A stretch of 64,000 nucleotides of DNA. Origin: JAGNLV01 sp964612145 (GTDB lineage: Bacteria > Zixibacteria > MSB-5A5 > GN15 > FEB-12). A program made the position numbers and the translations under genes. The notes below the pieces were generated by a model that was not told where the DNA came from, did no database searches, and saw only the letters and a program-made list of their open reading frames with translations. The stretch lies in assembly GCA_964612145.1 (NCBI GenBank), contig CAZTBP010000020.1:1-64000 (forward strand), in the 5' to 3' direction. Below are positions 47,852 to 57,146 of this stretch, piece by piece (position 1 is the stretch's first letter; each line of letters starts with the position of its first letter).

Positions 47852-49012
47852 ATGAGAACCGTTTGTATAGCCGGTGTCGGTATGAGCAAATGGGGCGAGG
47901 TGTGGCGCAAGTCCCTCCGCCAGTTGTTTGCCGATGCCGCTCAGGACGCAATGACGAGCACCGGTGTTGATCATCTTGATTCGCTTTATGTCGGCTGTAT
48001 GTCCGGCGGGATGTTTGTCGAACAGGAACATCTCGGCTCACTGATGGCCGATTACATGGGCATGCCGGGTCTGCCGGCGATGCGGGTAGAGAGCGCCTGC
48101 GCTTCCGGCGGGATGGCGCTTCGGGCGGCCTTTGCCGAAGTTGCCTCGGGCATGGCGGATATCGTCATGGCCGGCGGTGTCGAGAAGATGACCGATTGTT
48201 CCGGTGACCAGGCGACGGCTGCGCTGGCGACCGCCGCCGACCAGGAATACGAAGTGTTTAACGGGGCGACGTTCCCCGGCCTGTACGCCATGATGGCCCA
48301 CGCCCATATGGAAAAGTACGGCACCACGCGCGAGATGCTGACGGCTGTATCAGTGAAGAACCATTTCAACGGCTCGATGAATCCGAACGCGCAGTACCCG
48401 TTCAAGGTGAAGCCCGAAACGGTCGAGAGTTCGGTGATGGTGGCGGATCCACTGCGGATCCTGGACTGCTCGCCGATCACCGATGGCGGCGCGGCAGTAA
48501 TTGTCTGCACCGAGGAAGTTGCCAAGGGACTGGGTAAGCCGTATGTGAAGATTCTTGGGTCCGGTGCGGCGACCGACTGCATTCAGTTGGCGCAGCGCGC
48601 GGACATGACGACGATCAAGGCGGCTACGCTGGCCAGTGAGCGGGCGCTGAAGATGGCCGGCAAAAAGATCGGTGATATGCAGGTGATCGAGGTGCATGAC
48701 TGTTTCACAATTGCGGAACTGGTTGTGCTGGAATCGATCGGGATCTACGAGCCGGGCAAAGCCGGCAAGGCGACGCTCGATGGTGAGACGGCGCTTGACG
48801 GTAAGATCCCGGTGAACCCGTCCGGTGGGCTGAAGTCAAAAGGCCACCCGGTGGGGGCAACCGGTATTGCGCAGGTTATCGAGATCTATAAGCAGTTGAC
48901 CGGCCAGGCCGAGGGCGACCGCCAGATCAAGAGTGGTCCGAAACTCGGTATGGCGCAGAATATGGGCGGCTCCGGCGGATCGTCGGTCGTTCACATCATG
49001 GAGGTGGTGTAA
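47852..49012 (+). CDS. Thiolase (acetyl-CoA C-acetyltransferase, archaeal/SCPx type)
   Basis: A 386-aa thiolase. The acyl-accepting Cys83 sits in ESACASGGMALR, and the later block has GGLKSKGHPVGATG with the catalytic His, then MAQNMGGSGGSSVVHI. Its sequence type is that of the archaeal acetoacetyl-CoA thiolase which pairs with HMG-CoA synthase and a DUF35 protein, rather than the classical AtoB type found at 59901 in this window. It starts 12 bp after the synthase gene, with GGAGGAGA upstream, and overlaps the DUF35 gene by one base. It would supply acetoacetyl-CoA to the synthase. Confidence 0.87.
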   Translation: MRTVCIAGVGMSKWGEVWRKSLRQLFADAAQDAMTSTGVDHLDSLYVGCMSGGMFVEQEHLGSLMADYMGMPGLPAMRVESACASGGMALRAAFAEVASGMADIVMAGGVEKMTDCSGDQATAALATAADQEYEVFNGATFPGLYAMMAHAHMEKYGTTREMLTAVSVKNHFNGSMNPNAQYPFKVKPETVESSVMVADPLRILDCSPITDGGAAVIVCTEEVAKGLGKPYVKILGSGAATDCIQLAQRADMTTIKAATLASERALKMAGKKIGDMQVIEVHDCFTIAELVVLESIGIYEPGKAGKATLDGETALDGKIPVNPSGGLKSKGHPVGATGIAQVIEIYKQLTGQAEGDRQIKSGPKLGMAQNMGGSGGSSVVHIMEVV

Positions 49013-49413
49013 TGGGTATATTCTCAGCGAGAGCCTGGCGCGAGTACCCGCAGCGGTACCGCCTCGAAGCCGCCAAGTTCAAAAAAAGCGGCAAGACCTA
49101 TTTCCCGCCGCGGACGATTGACCCGGAGACGGGCGACACCGAGTACGAGATTGTCAACCTGCCGAATATCGGCAAGATCGTGACGTTCACGGTGATTCGG
49201 GTGGCGCCGTCGCAATGGGGCGATCTTTCGCCGTATGCGATGGCGATTGTCGAGTTGACCGACGGCACCCGGGTATTCGGGCAGATGACCGATGTTGATG
49301 TCGACGAGGTGAAGATCGGGATGGAGGTGCGGATCGAGTTCCGTCGGATCCAGACCGAGGAGCACCACGGCGTTTTGAGCTACGGTTATAAGTTCGTCCC
49401 GAAGTGGTGGTAG
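49012..49413 (+). CDS. DUF35 OB-fold protein lacking the zinc-ribbon cysteines
   Basis: A 133-aa protein of the Zn-ribbon/OB-fold (DUF35) family, the scaffold subunit of the archaeal thiolase/HMG-CoA synthase complex. The layout is normal: the N-terminal helix ARAWREYPQRYRLEAAKF, the ribbon region around TYFPPRTIDPETG, and then an OB-fold (GKIVTFTVIRVAP, ALVELTDGTRVFGQMTD, GMEVRIEFRRI). In related proteins the ribbon carries two CxxC pairs. Here the corresponding positions read FKKS and DPET, so all four cysteines are gone. The structural role in the complex could persist without zinc. Overlaps the thiolase by one base and ends the three-gene operon. Confidence 0.82.
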   Translation: MGIFSARAWREYPQRYRLEAAKFKKSGKTYFPPRTIDPETGDTEYEIVNLPNIGKIVTFTVIRVAPSQWGDLSPYAMAIVELTDGTRVFGQMTDVDVDEVKIGMEVRIEFRRIQTEEHHGVLSYGYKFVPKWW

Positions 49414-49437
49414 GAAGTAGAAGTTAGCTTATGATGG

Positions 49438-49469
49438 ACCGCCGGGCTGAGAGGCCCGGTGGTTTTTTT
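49438..49469. terminator. Intrinsic terminator after the DUF35 gene
   Basis: ACCGCCGGGC and GCCCGGTGGT form a 10-bp stem with one G-T pair and a 6-nt loop, followed by a run of T on the + strand. The reverse lipoprotein remnant also ends just beyond it. Confidence 0.85.
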
Positions 49470-49478
49470 GTCCGCTGG

Positions 49479-49925
49479 TTACACTTGTCTGTCGTGTATG
49501 AACAGGTAGCCGGTATTTCGATCAATGAATAGTAAAAAGGTAGTCCACGATGACTCTCGAAATCGCCAGGCTTGATAGTTTTCGATCGGTCGAGGAAGAA
49601 ACCAATCGGGCCCATTTTCCGATTTTGCCGGAGCGACCAAGGCCAAATCTTTAACCCGAACGAGGTCGTTTTCTCTGAGGAGTTGATCCCGGAGTCTTTC
49701 GTTTGCTGCAATATGAAAGAAGTACTCAAATTCGAGGGTGAAATGCGGTGAGCGCCAGTACCAGGAGTGGACGATTCGGATGTCTTACGGCGGGCGAGTT
49801 CCAAATGCACGGCTCCAGTTGTCGGAGCCGTCTTCCCAGGCGCCTGATGAAAAGTAGCCGCAACCGGTGAACGTCGCTTCCGCCAGAGTAACGACAAGGG
49901 CTAATCGGGTAAGCGCACTGATCAT
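49479..49925 (-). pseudogene. Lipoprotein gene interrupted by an in-frame TAA
   Basis: Read on the reverse strand from ATG 49925 (GGAG and AAGAG just upstream), the frame gives a lipoprotein signal peptide (MISALTRLALVVTLAEATFTGC, lipobox Cys at 22) and runs to PP, then a TAA at 49787-49785. Continuing in the same frame, without any shift, it stays open for 101 more codons of protein-like sequence (VHSWYWRSPHFTLEFEYFFHI, ERLRDQLLRENDLVRVKDL, NTGYLFIHDRQ) to TAA 49479. The whole would be 148 residues. The open frame in the other register across this stretch is its shadow. A nonsense mutation or a sequence error is most likely. The family is not recognised. The 238 bp between this gene and 50164 holds nothing I can name. 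Confidence 0.6.
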
Positions 49926-50163
49926 AACTCTTCTCCGCCTAAAGAACTCCATTTCTTGTAAACAACGATCGGTGCAGTAGGCGCCGCGGTCAACCGTCCC
50001 CCGCTATTTTCTTTTCAACTCTTCAATCAATCCTGCCGATAACAGAGTAGATAATCAACCAGCCATCGCCGTGTATCCGCTATCCCCGCAACCGCTTCCA
50101 TGAATACAAGAGATTGGACGGCAACGGCTTGGTATGGCTTAGGGCAAAACTCGGAGACAATCT

Positions 50164-50451
50164 ATGCAAGCTCTGGCAAAGGAAAATATCGCCCGTGCCG
50201 CCGCAATCAGTATTGCTTTACTCGGCGTTTTGCCGGCGATGGTGGTATGGTTCGCGGTCGACGGCGGCTACGCCGCTTACGCCGGGACAGCCTGGCTGGT
50301 CCTGACCCTGTTTACCTACTGCGGCATCTGTTTCCGGTTCCGTTTGCTGGAGCGGACGCACCGGGACTACCTGATGTACAGAGCCCTGTTTCTGGGCGTG
50401 ACGATTTTCCTGACGGTTTACTACTACGCCCTGGTGTTCAAAAAAGGGTAA
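50164..50451 (+). CDS. Small membrane protein of unknown function
   Basis: A 95-aa protein with three hydrophobic segments (about 14-30, 39-58 and 73-91) and no known motif. GGAG (50152-50155) lies 8 bp before the ATG. It is followed 24 bp later by another membrane protein gene, so the pair is probably co-transcribed. No function can be proposed from sequence. Confidence 0.5.
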   Translation: MQALAKENIARAAAISIALLGVLPAMVVWFAVDGGYAAYAGTAWLVLTLFTYCGICFRFRLLERTHRDYLMYRALFLGVTIFLTVYYYALVFKKG

Positions 50452-50475
50452 GGGGACCAAAATAGCGGAGAGGTC

Positions 50476-51165
50476 ATGAAGACGTTAAAATTGATTCTCA
50501 TACTGACAGTCAGCCTGCTGGGGTCGGGGGCGCTGCTGGCGGCCTCGGGCGTGATCTGGCTGCCGCAGACGGCCGATAATTTCGGGTTCGGGGCCGGACT
50601 GTTTCTGCTGGGCTGGTTTGTCCTGACGGTGGCGGGGTTCTGGGCACTTCGTTTCAAGGCGCTGCTCAACGGCACGGTCATGGCGGTGGCGCTGTCGTTT
50701 GCCATGTACCAGGGACTGAAATGGGTGGGGGAAAGTTTCCTGGTTGAGTTCGGTTATCTCGACCGCTGGGCGGCGCTGCTGCTGGCGGCCGTGACCTCGC
50801 TGTTGTTCACCAAGCTGATCGCGCCGGCCCCGGTACGACGGGCGATAATCGGTGGTCCGGAAGAGGTGAAGAAATCAGTTGTCGACGAGTTAGATGTCGG
50901 GCAGCCGGGCACGCTCTGGCGGTTTTCCAGCAAGGGAGCGTTTTACGGTCAACATGCGGCGTTGTGGGCCTATGCGGTGGCGTGGATTGGCGCCCACTGG
51001 GTAGTCTGGTTCTGGCTGAGTCCGCCGCTGCTGATCATAGCGATTCTGGCGGAGTTTGCGCTGGTGCTGTTTATGCCGAACTGGCCGCTGCTGATTCGCG
51101 GTTATGACTGGCAGACGCGCAAGTTCGAGGCGGGCAAGGTCTATCGGCTGCGGCCGATTTTGTAG
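50476..51165 (+). CDS. Membrane protein of unknown function
   Basis: A 229-aa integral membrane protein with about five or six hydrophobic segments (near 8-27, 36-56, 62-80, 94-114, 163-180 and 184-205) and a central soluble stretch (KKSVVDELDVGQPGTLWRFSSKG). GGAGAGG lies just before the ATG. Family not recognised. It pairs with the preceding 95-aa membrane protein. Confidence 0.55.
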   Translation: MKTLKLILILTVSLLGSGALLAASGVIWLPQTADNFGFGAGLFLLGWFVLTVAGFWALRFKALLNGTVMAVALSFAMYQGLKWVGESFLVEFGYLDRWAALLLAAVTSLLFTKLIAPAPVRRAIIGGPEEVKKSVVDELDVGQPGTLWRFSSKGAFYGQHAALWAYAVAWIGAHWVVWFWLSPPLLIIAILAEFALVLFMPNWPLLIRGYDWQTRKFEAGKVYRLRPIL

Positions 51166-51265
51166 TTTCCCATTTCGACAAGTTGTTGAAGCCTGCGTGC
51201 TCACACGCGCGCGGGCTGATCGTTCCCTGATCGTGATCGGAGAACCGCTCCGAACCTCACCGCGC

Positions 51266-51294
51266 TTGACACTCACCGCGCCAACACTTTACAA
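51266..51294 (+). promoter_or_regulatory. Possible promoter for the atuA operon
   Basis: TTGACA at 51266-51271, a 17-bp spacer, and a weak -10 (TTACAA, 51289-51294). The leader to TTG 51382 would be about 80 nt. Confidence 0.4.
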
Positions 51295-51381
51295 ACCATT
51301 TCGTTTATCCTATATTCCCAGTTCTGCGAACCGGCCGCCGGGCGTCTGCCAGTCGGCCACATAACGGAAAGGCTTACTCGT

Positions 51382-53175
51382 TTGAAACGGAAAATTCGTA
51401 TCGGCAACGCCGGCGGGTACTGGGGCGATGATCTCGGCGCGCTCAAACGCCAGTTGACCGGCGGCCCGCTTGACTATATCACCATGGATTTTCTGGCCGA
51501 GATCACCATGTCGATTCTCCAGCGCCAGCGCAAAAAGAAGCCCGAACTTGGCTACGCGGTCGATTTTCTGACCCAGATCAAAGACTGCCTGCCGCTGATT
51601 TGCAAGAAAAACGTGCGGGTCATATCCAATGCCGGCGGGATCAACCCGATCGGGATGGGGCGGGAAATAATCAAGATTGCCCGGGAGATGGATCTCGATT
51701 TAAAAGTCGGGATTGTCTACGGCGACGATATCGTCAACCAGCTCTACGAGCTGACGGCAGCAGGGGAGAAGTTTATTAACCTCGAGACCGATGAGAATTT
51801 CTTCAAGTATCGCTCCGGGATAACTTCGGCGAATATCTATTTAGGTTCCGAACCGGTGGTCAAAACGCTGGAGGCGGGCTGCCAGGTGATAGTGACCGGA
51901 CGGGTGACCGATACCGGTATCACGCTGGCGCCGATGATTCACGAGTTTGGCTGGGAGTTTGATGACTGGGATAAGATGGCGGCCGGGATTATCGCCGGAC
52001 ATATTATAGAATGCGGGGCGCAGGCCTCCGGCGGGAATATCACCGACTGGCACGAGGTCAAAAGCTACCACAATATCGGCTATCCCATTATCGAGATGGA
52101 GCACACCGGCGACTTTGTCGTAACCAAGCACAAGAAAACCGGCGGCATGGTTTCGGAGAAGACGGTCAAAGAGCAGCTTATCTACGAGATGGGCGATCCG
52201 AGCAGTTATATCTCGCCGGACGGAATCGCGCGGTTTGACTCGATCCGGCTCAAGCAGATCGGCAAGGACCGGGTGAAGATTTCAGGAATTAAAGGAAAGC
52301 CGGAGCCGGACCATTTGAAAGTATCGATGTCGTATGACGATGGCTGGAAATCCTCGGGATCGGTGCTGGTCTCGGGGCCGAACGCGTGCGACAAGGCGAA
52401 AGTGATCGCCGACATTCTCTGGGAAAAACTCAATCACAAATACGAAGCGGCGCGAACCGAGGTGGTAGGCACAGGCTCGATCTGGCCGAAGGATTTTCGG
52501 CAGGCCGATACCAACGAGGTGCTGTTGCGGTTTGCGGTTCGGGATAAGGACTACAACAAGGTTCTCGATTTTGGCAAGGCGCTACCGACGCTGATTCTCT
52601 CGGGTCCGGCCGGCATGGCGGTAACGACCGGCGGACGGCCGAAACCATCGAAGGTGGTCGCGTACTGGCCGGCGCTGATGCATCGCAGCCGGGTGAAGGC
52701 CAAGGTCCTGGTGACGGGGACCGACGGGCAGGAGAGTTTTTATGAAATTACGTTCCCGGTGCGGGTGCAGTCGCAGGAGACTGTAGAGGAATGGGAACCG
52801 GAGCGCCGGAAGCCGGGGAAGAAGGCCAAGGGACGGAAGGTTTCGGTGCGGCTGCAGGATATCTGCTACGCCCGCTCGGGGGATAAAGGGGACACCTGCA
52901 ACGTAGGGGTGCTGGCGCGGTCGCCGGAGATCTATGACTGGATTGTCGAGAACCTTACCGCGGCCAAAGTGAAAAAGTTTTTTGAGGGTATTACACACGG
53001 CGATGTTGTTCGCTACGAACTGGACAACCTGCTCGGGCTGAATTTCCTGCTGGAAGAGACGCTCGGCGGGGGAGGCACCCGTTCGCTCATGATAGATCCG
53101 CAGGGGAAAACGCTGGCGCAGGCGCTTTTGCAAATGAAGCTGCAGGTGCCGCAATCTTTGTTGAAATCAATTTAG
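51382..53175 (+). CDS. atuA: AtuA-family acyl-CoA metabolism protein
   Basis: A 597-aa protein of the AtuA family, named from acyclic terpene utilisation in Pseudomonas; its biochemical reaction is not firmly known. Family blocks are visible at the start (RIGNAGGYWGDD), in ISNAGGINPIGMGREI, in GCQVIVTGRVTDTGITLAP, and in the C-terminal domain (DICYARSGDKGDTCNVGVLARSP). Start is TTG 51382, with AAAGG about 10 bp upstream and a basic MKRKIRIG reading; no ATG is available nearby. It heads a run of acyl-CoA carboxylase and hydratase genes, as AtuA does in leucine and geranyl-CoA catabolic loci. Confidence 0.88.
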   Translation: MKRKIRIGNAGGYWGDDLGALKRQLTGGPLDYITMDFLAEITMSILQRQRKKKPELGYAVDFLTQIKDCLPLICKKNVRVISNAGGINPIGMGREIIKIAREMDLDLKVGIVYGDDIVNQLYELTAAGEKFINLETDENFFKYRSGITSANIYLGSEPVVKTLEAGCQVIVTGRVTDTGITLAPMIHEFGWEFDDWDKMAAGIIAGHIIECGAQASGGNITDWHEVKSYHNIGYPIIEMEHTGDFVVTKHKKTGGMVSEKTVKEQLIYEMGDPSSYISPDGIARFDSIRLKQIGKDRVKISGIKGKPEPDHLKVSMSYDDGWKSSGSVLVSGPNACDKAKVIADILWEKLNHKYEAARTEVVGTGSIWPKDFRQADTNEVLLRFAVRDKDYNKVLDFGKALPTLILSGPAGMAVTTGGRPKPSKVVAYWPALMHRSRVKAKVLVTGTDGQESFYEITFPVRVQSQETVEEWEPERRKPGKKAKGRKVSVRLQDICYARSGDKGDTCNVGVLARSPEIYDWIVENLTAAKVKKFFEGITHGDVVRYELDNLLGLNFLLEETLGGGGTRSLMIDPQGKTLAQALLQMKLQVPQSLLKSI

Positions 53176-53196
53176 CGCAGTGGGAAAACAACACCA

Positions 53197-54807
53197 ATGT
53201 TTCGCATTGAATCAAAAATCGACACCCATTCTGAGATGTACAAGCAGAATGTGGAACTCAACAAGCAGGCGCACCGCACGTTCAAGGAACGGTTGGACAA
53301 TGTCAAGTTAGGCGGGCCGGAACGGTCCCGCACCCGACATACGGATCGGGGTAAGATCCTTCCGCGAGAACGGGTTGCGAAACTGCTGGACAAGAATACG
53401 CCGTTTCTGGAATTGAGTCCTCTGGCGGCGTACGACATGTACGACAACGACGCTCCCGCGGCCGGGATTATTACCGGCGTCGGGACGGTGCATGGTCGGG
53501 AAGTGATGGTGATTGCCAATGACGCGACAGTCAAGGGCGGGACATACTACCCAATGACCATCCTCAAACATGCCCGGGCTCAGCGGATTGCCGAGGAGAA
53601 TCATCTTCCGTGTATTTATCTGGTCGACTCGGGCGGTATTTTTCTGCCGCTGCAGTCGGGGACATTTCCGGACAAAGATCATTTCGGCCGGATATTTTAT
53701 AACCAGGCACGGATGTCCGCCAAAGGGATCACGCAGATTTCGGTCGTGATGGGGTCCTGCACTGCCGGCGGGGCGTATTTGCCGGCGATGTCGGATGAGA
53801 CGATCATGGTGCGCAAGCAGGGGACAATTTTTATCGGCGGCCCGCCGCTGGTAAAGGCGGCGACCGGTGAAGTGGTCACCGCCGAGGAACTGGGCGGGGC
53901 TGATGTCCATTGCCGGACCTCGGGGGTGTCGGATCATTATGCGCAGAGCGACGATCATGCGCTTCAGATCGCACGGAATATCGTGCAGAATTTGAATCGA
54001 TCCGGCAAGGCGGAGATCCAGCGGATCGCTCCGGTGGACCCGTACTACGATCCGGAGGAACTGTACGGTGTGGTCTCAGCCGATATTCGCAAGCCGTTTG
54101 ATGTAAAGGAAGTGATTGCGCGGATTGTTGATGATTCGCGGTTCCATGAATTCAAGGAGCTTTACGGGACCACACTGGTGACCGGGTTCGCGCATATCAT
54201 GGGCTATCCGGTGGGGATTCTTGGCAACAACGGGGTGTTGTTCTCGGAGTCGTCGCTGAAAGGGGCGCACTTTATTGAGCTGTGTACGGAGCGGAAGATC
54301 CCGCTGCTGTTTTTGCAGAATATTTCCGGGTTTATTGTCGGGAGGCAGTACGAGGCGGGCGGCATCGCGCGTGACGGCGCCAAGCTGGTGCACGCGGTCG
54401 CGAATGCTGATGTGCCCAAGTTCACGGTGGTGGTCGGCGGTTCGTATGGGGCCGGCAACTACGCCATGTGCGGTCGGGGATATTTTCCCCGGATGATGTG
54501 GATGTGGCCGAACGCCCGGATATGTGTCATGGGCGGTGAGCAGGCGGCCGATGTGCTGGCGACGGTGAAAGTCAAGCAGCTCGAGCGGGAAGAGGAAAAG
54601 AAGCTCTCGCAGGAGGAGATCGACGCAATCCGCCAGCCGATTATCGAGAAGTACGAGAGCGAGTCAACGCCGTACTATTCGGGAGCGCGGCTCTGGGATG
54701 ACGGTATGCTCGGTTTCACGGAAACCCGTCAGGCGCTGGCGCTGGGCATTGCGGCTTCACTGAACGCCGAGATTCCCGAACAGAAATACGGCGTGTTCCG
54801 GATGTAG
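53197..54807 (+). CDS. Methylcrotonyl-CoA/acyl-CoA carboxylase carboxyltransferase (beta) subunit
   Basis: A 536-aa biotin-dependent carboxyltransferase, which transfers carboxyl from carboxybiotin to an acyl-CoA. The N-terminal crotonase-like domain has DRGKILPRERVAKLLD and YLVDSGGIFLPLQSGTFPDKDHFGRIF. The latter QSGTFPD segment is typical of 3-methylcrotonyl-CoA and geranyl-CoA carboxylases rather than propionyl- or acetyl-CoA ones. The C-terminal half has NISGFIVGRQYEAGGIARDGAK and VVGGSYGAGNYAMCGR, also methylcrotonyl-type. It lies 21 bp after atuA. The partner biotin carboxylase and biotin carrier genes follow in the same operon. Confidence 0.9.
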   Translation: MFRIESKIDTHSEMYKQNVELNKQAHRTFKERLDNVKLGGPERSRTRHTDRGKILPRERVAKLLDKNTPFLELSPLAAYDMYDNDAPAAGIITGVGTVHGREVMVIANDATVKGGTYYPMTILKHARAQRIAEENHLPCIYLVDSGGIFLPLQSGTFPDKDHFGRIFYNQARMSAKGITQISVVMGSCTAGGAYLPAMSDETIMVRKQGTIFIGGPPLVKAATGEVVTAEELGGADVHCRTSGVSDHYAQSDDHALQIARNIVQNLNRSGKAEIQRIAPVDPYYDPEELYGVVSADIRKPFDVKEVIARIVDDSRFHEFKELYGTTLVTGFAHIMGYPVGILGNNGVLFSESSLKGAHFIELCTERKIPLLFLQNISGFIVGRQYEAGGIARDGAKLVHAVANADVPKFTVVVGGSYGAGNYAMCGRGYFPRMMWMWPNARICVMGGEQAADVLATVKVKQLEREEEKKLSQEEIDAIRQPIIEKYESESTPYYSGARLWDDGMLGFTETRQALALGIAASLNAEIPEQKYGVFRM

Positions 54808-54818
54808 CGAGGGAGATT

Positions 54819-55601
54819 ATGGCATACGAAACTGTCACATACGAGAAGCAAGACCGGCTGGCGCTGGTGACGTTTAACCGGCCCGAGATCCATAACGCCT
54901 TCAACTCGACCGTCATCACCGAGATGCAGGAGATTTTCGATGAGATCGCCGGTGATGACTCGCTGCGGGCGGTGGTTCTTTCGGGCAAGGGAAAGTCGTT
55001 CTGTGCCGGGGCGGATCTCAACTGGATGCGCGGCGTGATAAAGCAGTCGTTTGAGGAGAATCTCGAAGAGTCCAATGCCCTGGCTGATCTGTTCTGGTCG
55101 ATCTATACCTGCAAACGCCCGGTTATCGGGCGGATCAACGGCGCGGCGATTGGCGGCGGCACCGGTTTTGTGGCGGTGTGCGATATCGCGATTGCGGCGA
55201 GGTCGGCGGTGTTTTCGTTTTCCGAGGTAAAGATTGGTGTGGTGCCGGCCTGTATTGGCCCGTACGTGATCAAGAAGATGGGTGAGGGCAAAACGCGAGA
55301 GCTGTTTATCACGGGTGAGCGGATGAAAGCCGACCGGGCCCACGAGGTCGGTCTGGTCAATCGGGTGGTCGAGGATGACCATCTTGATGCCGAGACGGAC
55401 ACGCTGTTGAAGCATATCCTGACCTCGGGGCCGGAGGCGGTGGCGATGGCGAAGAAGCTTATCAGCGATGTGCCGAACCAGACGCCGGACGAGTTCAAGC
55501 CGTATACGGCGGAGATGATAGCCCGCCTTCGTGTCTCCGATGAGGGGCAGGAGGGAATGGATGCATTTCTCAACAAGCGCAAACCGAGGTGGGCTGAATG
55601 A
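54819..55601 (+). CDS. Enoyl-CoA hydratase (methylglutaconyl-CoA hydratase-like)
   Basis: A 260-aa crotonase-fold hydratase. It has the oxyanion-hole segments GKGKSFCAGADLNWMRG and GRINGAAIGGGTGFVAVCDIAIA, and the catalytic Glu in the SEVKIGVVPACIGPYVIKKMG helix, whose form is close to LiuC-type methylglutaconyl-CoA hydratases. By position between two carboxylase subunit genes it should hydrate the carboxylated product to HMG-CoA. GAGGGAG precedes ATG 54819. The reverse direction (HMG-CoA dehydration) is used in some alternative isovaleryl-CoA routes. Confidence 0.85.
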   Translation: MAYETVTYEKQDRLALVTFNRPEIHNAFNSTVITEMQEIFDEIAGDDSLRAVVLSGKGKSFCAGADLNWMRGVIKQSFEENLEESNALADLFWSIYTCKRPVIGRINGAAIGGGTGFVAVCDIAIAARSAVFSFSEVKIGVVPACIGPYVIKKMGEGKTRELFITGERMKADRAHEVGLVNRVVEDDHLDAETDTLLKHILTSGPEAVAMAKKLISDVPNQTPDEFKPYTAEMIARLRVSDEGQEGMDAFLNKRKPRWAE

Positions 55602-55625
55602 CAGCCGACAACCGGGTAACATGAC

Positions 55626-57146
55626 ATGAGTAAAAAGCTGTTTAACAAGATACTAGTCGCGAACAGGTCAGAGATTGCAGTGCGGGTGATGAACGCCTGC
55701 CGCCTGCTGGATATCCCCTGTGTTGCGGTTTATTCCGATGCGGATACGAATGCGAAACACCGGTGGTACGCCGATGAGGCGGTGCATATCGGGCCGCCGG
55801 CGCCGCGCGAATCGTATCTCGATATCGATAAGCTGATTAGCGTCGCAAAAGAGACCAGTTGTGATGCGATCCATCCGGGGTACGGATTCCTCGCCGAAAA
55901 CCCGTTGCTGTCGCAGCGGTGTATCGATGAAGGGGTTACGTTTATCGGCCCGAAACCGGATGCAATCCGGCTGATGGGAAACAAGGTGGAGTCGCGGATT
56001 AAAATGGCCGATGCCGGGGTGCCGTTGATTCCGGGCATGAAAAAGCCGGATGCGGATTATGCCGAGTTTGCCGAGGTTGCGACCGAGGCCGGTTATCCGG
56101 TCATGATCAAAGCGGCAGCCGGAGGCGGCGGCAAGGGTATGCGGGTCGTGAATAAGCCGGAGGAACTCAAAGACGCCATTGAGGCGGCCCGGCGTGAGGC
56201 GGGGAATGCCTTTGGCGACGATACGGTGTATCTTGAGAAGTACATTGTCAATCCTCGGCATATCGAGTTCCAGGTTATCGCCGACCAGCATGGCAACACG
56301 GTCCATGTGTTTGAGCGCGAGTGCTCGATCCAGCGGCGGCACCAGAAAATTATCGAGGAGACGCCATCAGTGGCGGTCGATGATGAGACACGGGCGAAGA
56401 TGGGTGCCGATGCCGTTCGGGTAGCCGAGGCGTGCAACTACACCAATGCAGGAACGGTGGAGTTCCTGCTGGATAAGAACAAGAACTACTATTTCCTCGA
56501 GATGAACACACGGATCCAGGTCGAGCACCCGATTACGGAGATGGTGACCGGGGTTGACCTGGTTGTGGAACAAATTCGCGTTGCCGCCGGAGAACCGTTA
56601 TCTGACCAGTTGAAGAATCTGACTCAGCGGGGGCACGCGATCGAGTGCCGAATTTATGCCGAGGACGGCGAGGCGAACTTTATGCCGTCGACCGGACCGA
56701 TCGTGCATTATTCGGAGCCGTCGGGGCCGGGGATCCGGATCGATTCCGGCGTGATGGCCGGGGTAGAGGTGACAATCGATTACGATCCGATTATGGCGAA
56801 GCTGATTGTCCACGCGCCGAACAGGGATCTGGCAATTAAAAAGATGATCCGGGCGCTCAATGAATACAAGATCCTTGGGGTGAAGACCTCGAAAAAGTTC
56901 ATGATTGATTGTCTCGAGCATCCGGAATTTGTGGCGGGGAACACGTACACGAATTTCATCGACAAGCATATGGGTGATCGGCAGATTGACTTGACGTTCT
57001 ACCGGGCGGTGGCGGTGGCCGCGGCAGGCGCGGCGATGTCGGTCAAAGCCGGGGGCGTGACAGGTTCGGAGAGTGAAGCGGCCGGGTTGCCGTCGCCGTG
57101 GGAGATAATCGGGGCGTGGGAGATCGGAGGTTCCATCAATGAATAG
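55626..57146 (+). CDS. Biotin carboxylase subunit (stand-alone)
   Basis: A 506-aa ATP-grasp biotin carboxylase: N-terminal domain (FNKILVANRSEIAVRVMNAC), ATP-binding domain with KAAAGGGGKGMRVV (near 158-171), and the catalytic region RDCSIQRRHQKIIEETP-like and EMNTRIQVEHPITEMVTG. In classical methylcrotonyl-CoA carboxylase the alpha subunit joins this to a biotin carrier domain. Here the protein stops after ~500 residues with a Gly/Ala-rich tail, and the carrier is a separate gene overlapping by 8 bp. It follows the hydratase by 24 bp. Confidence 0.9.
   Translation: MSKKLFNKILVANRSEIAVRVMNACRLLDIPCVAVYSDADTNAKHRWYADEAVHIGPPAPRESYLDIDKLISVAKETSCDAIHPGYGFLAENPLLSQRCIDEGVTFIGPKPDAIRLMGNKVESRIKMADAGVPLIPGMKKPDADYAEFAEVATEAGYPVMIKAAAGGGGKGMRVVNKPEELKDAIEAARREAGNAFGDDTVYLEKYIVNPRHIEFQVIADQHGNTVHVFERECSIQRRHQKIIEETPSVAVDDETRAKMGADAVRVAEACNYTNAGTVEFLLDKNKNYYFLEMNTRIQVEHPITEMVTGVDLVVEQIRVAAGEPLSDQLKNLTQRGHAIECRIYAEDGEANFMPSTGPIVHYSEPSGPGIRIDSGVMAGVEVTIDYDPIMAKLIVHAPNRDLAIKKMIRALNEYKILGVKTSKKFMIDCLEHPEFVAGNTYTNFIDKHMGDRQIDLTFYRAVAVAAAGAAMSVKAGGVTGSESEAAGLPSPWEIIGAWEIGGSINE

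Noticed and set aside
49424..49897. 157-codon reverse frame
   Set aside because: It covers the lipoprotein remnant in another register; the in-frame reading at 49925-49479 looks far more protein-like.
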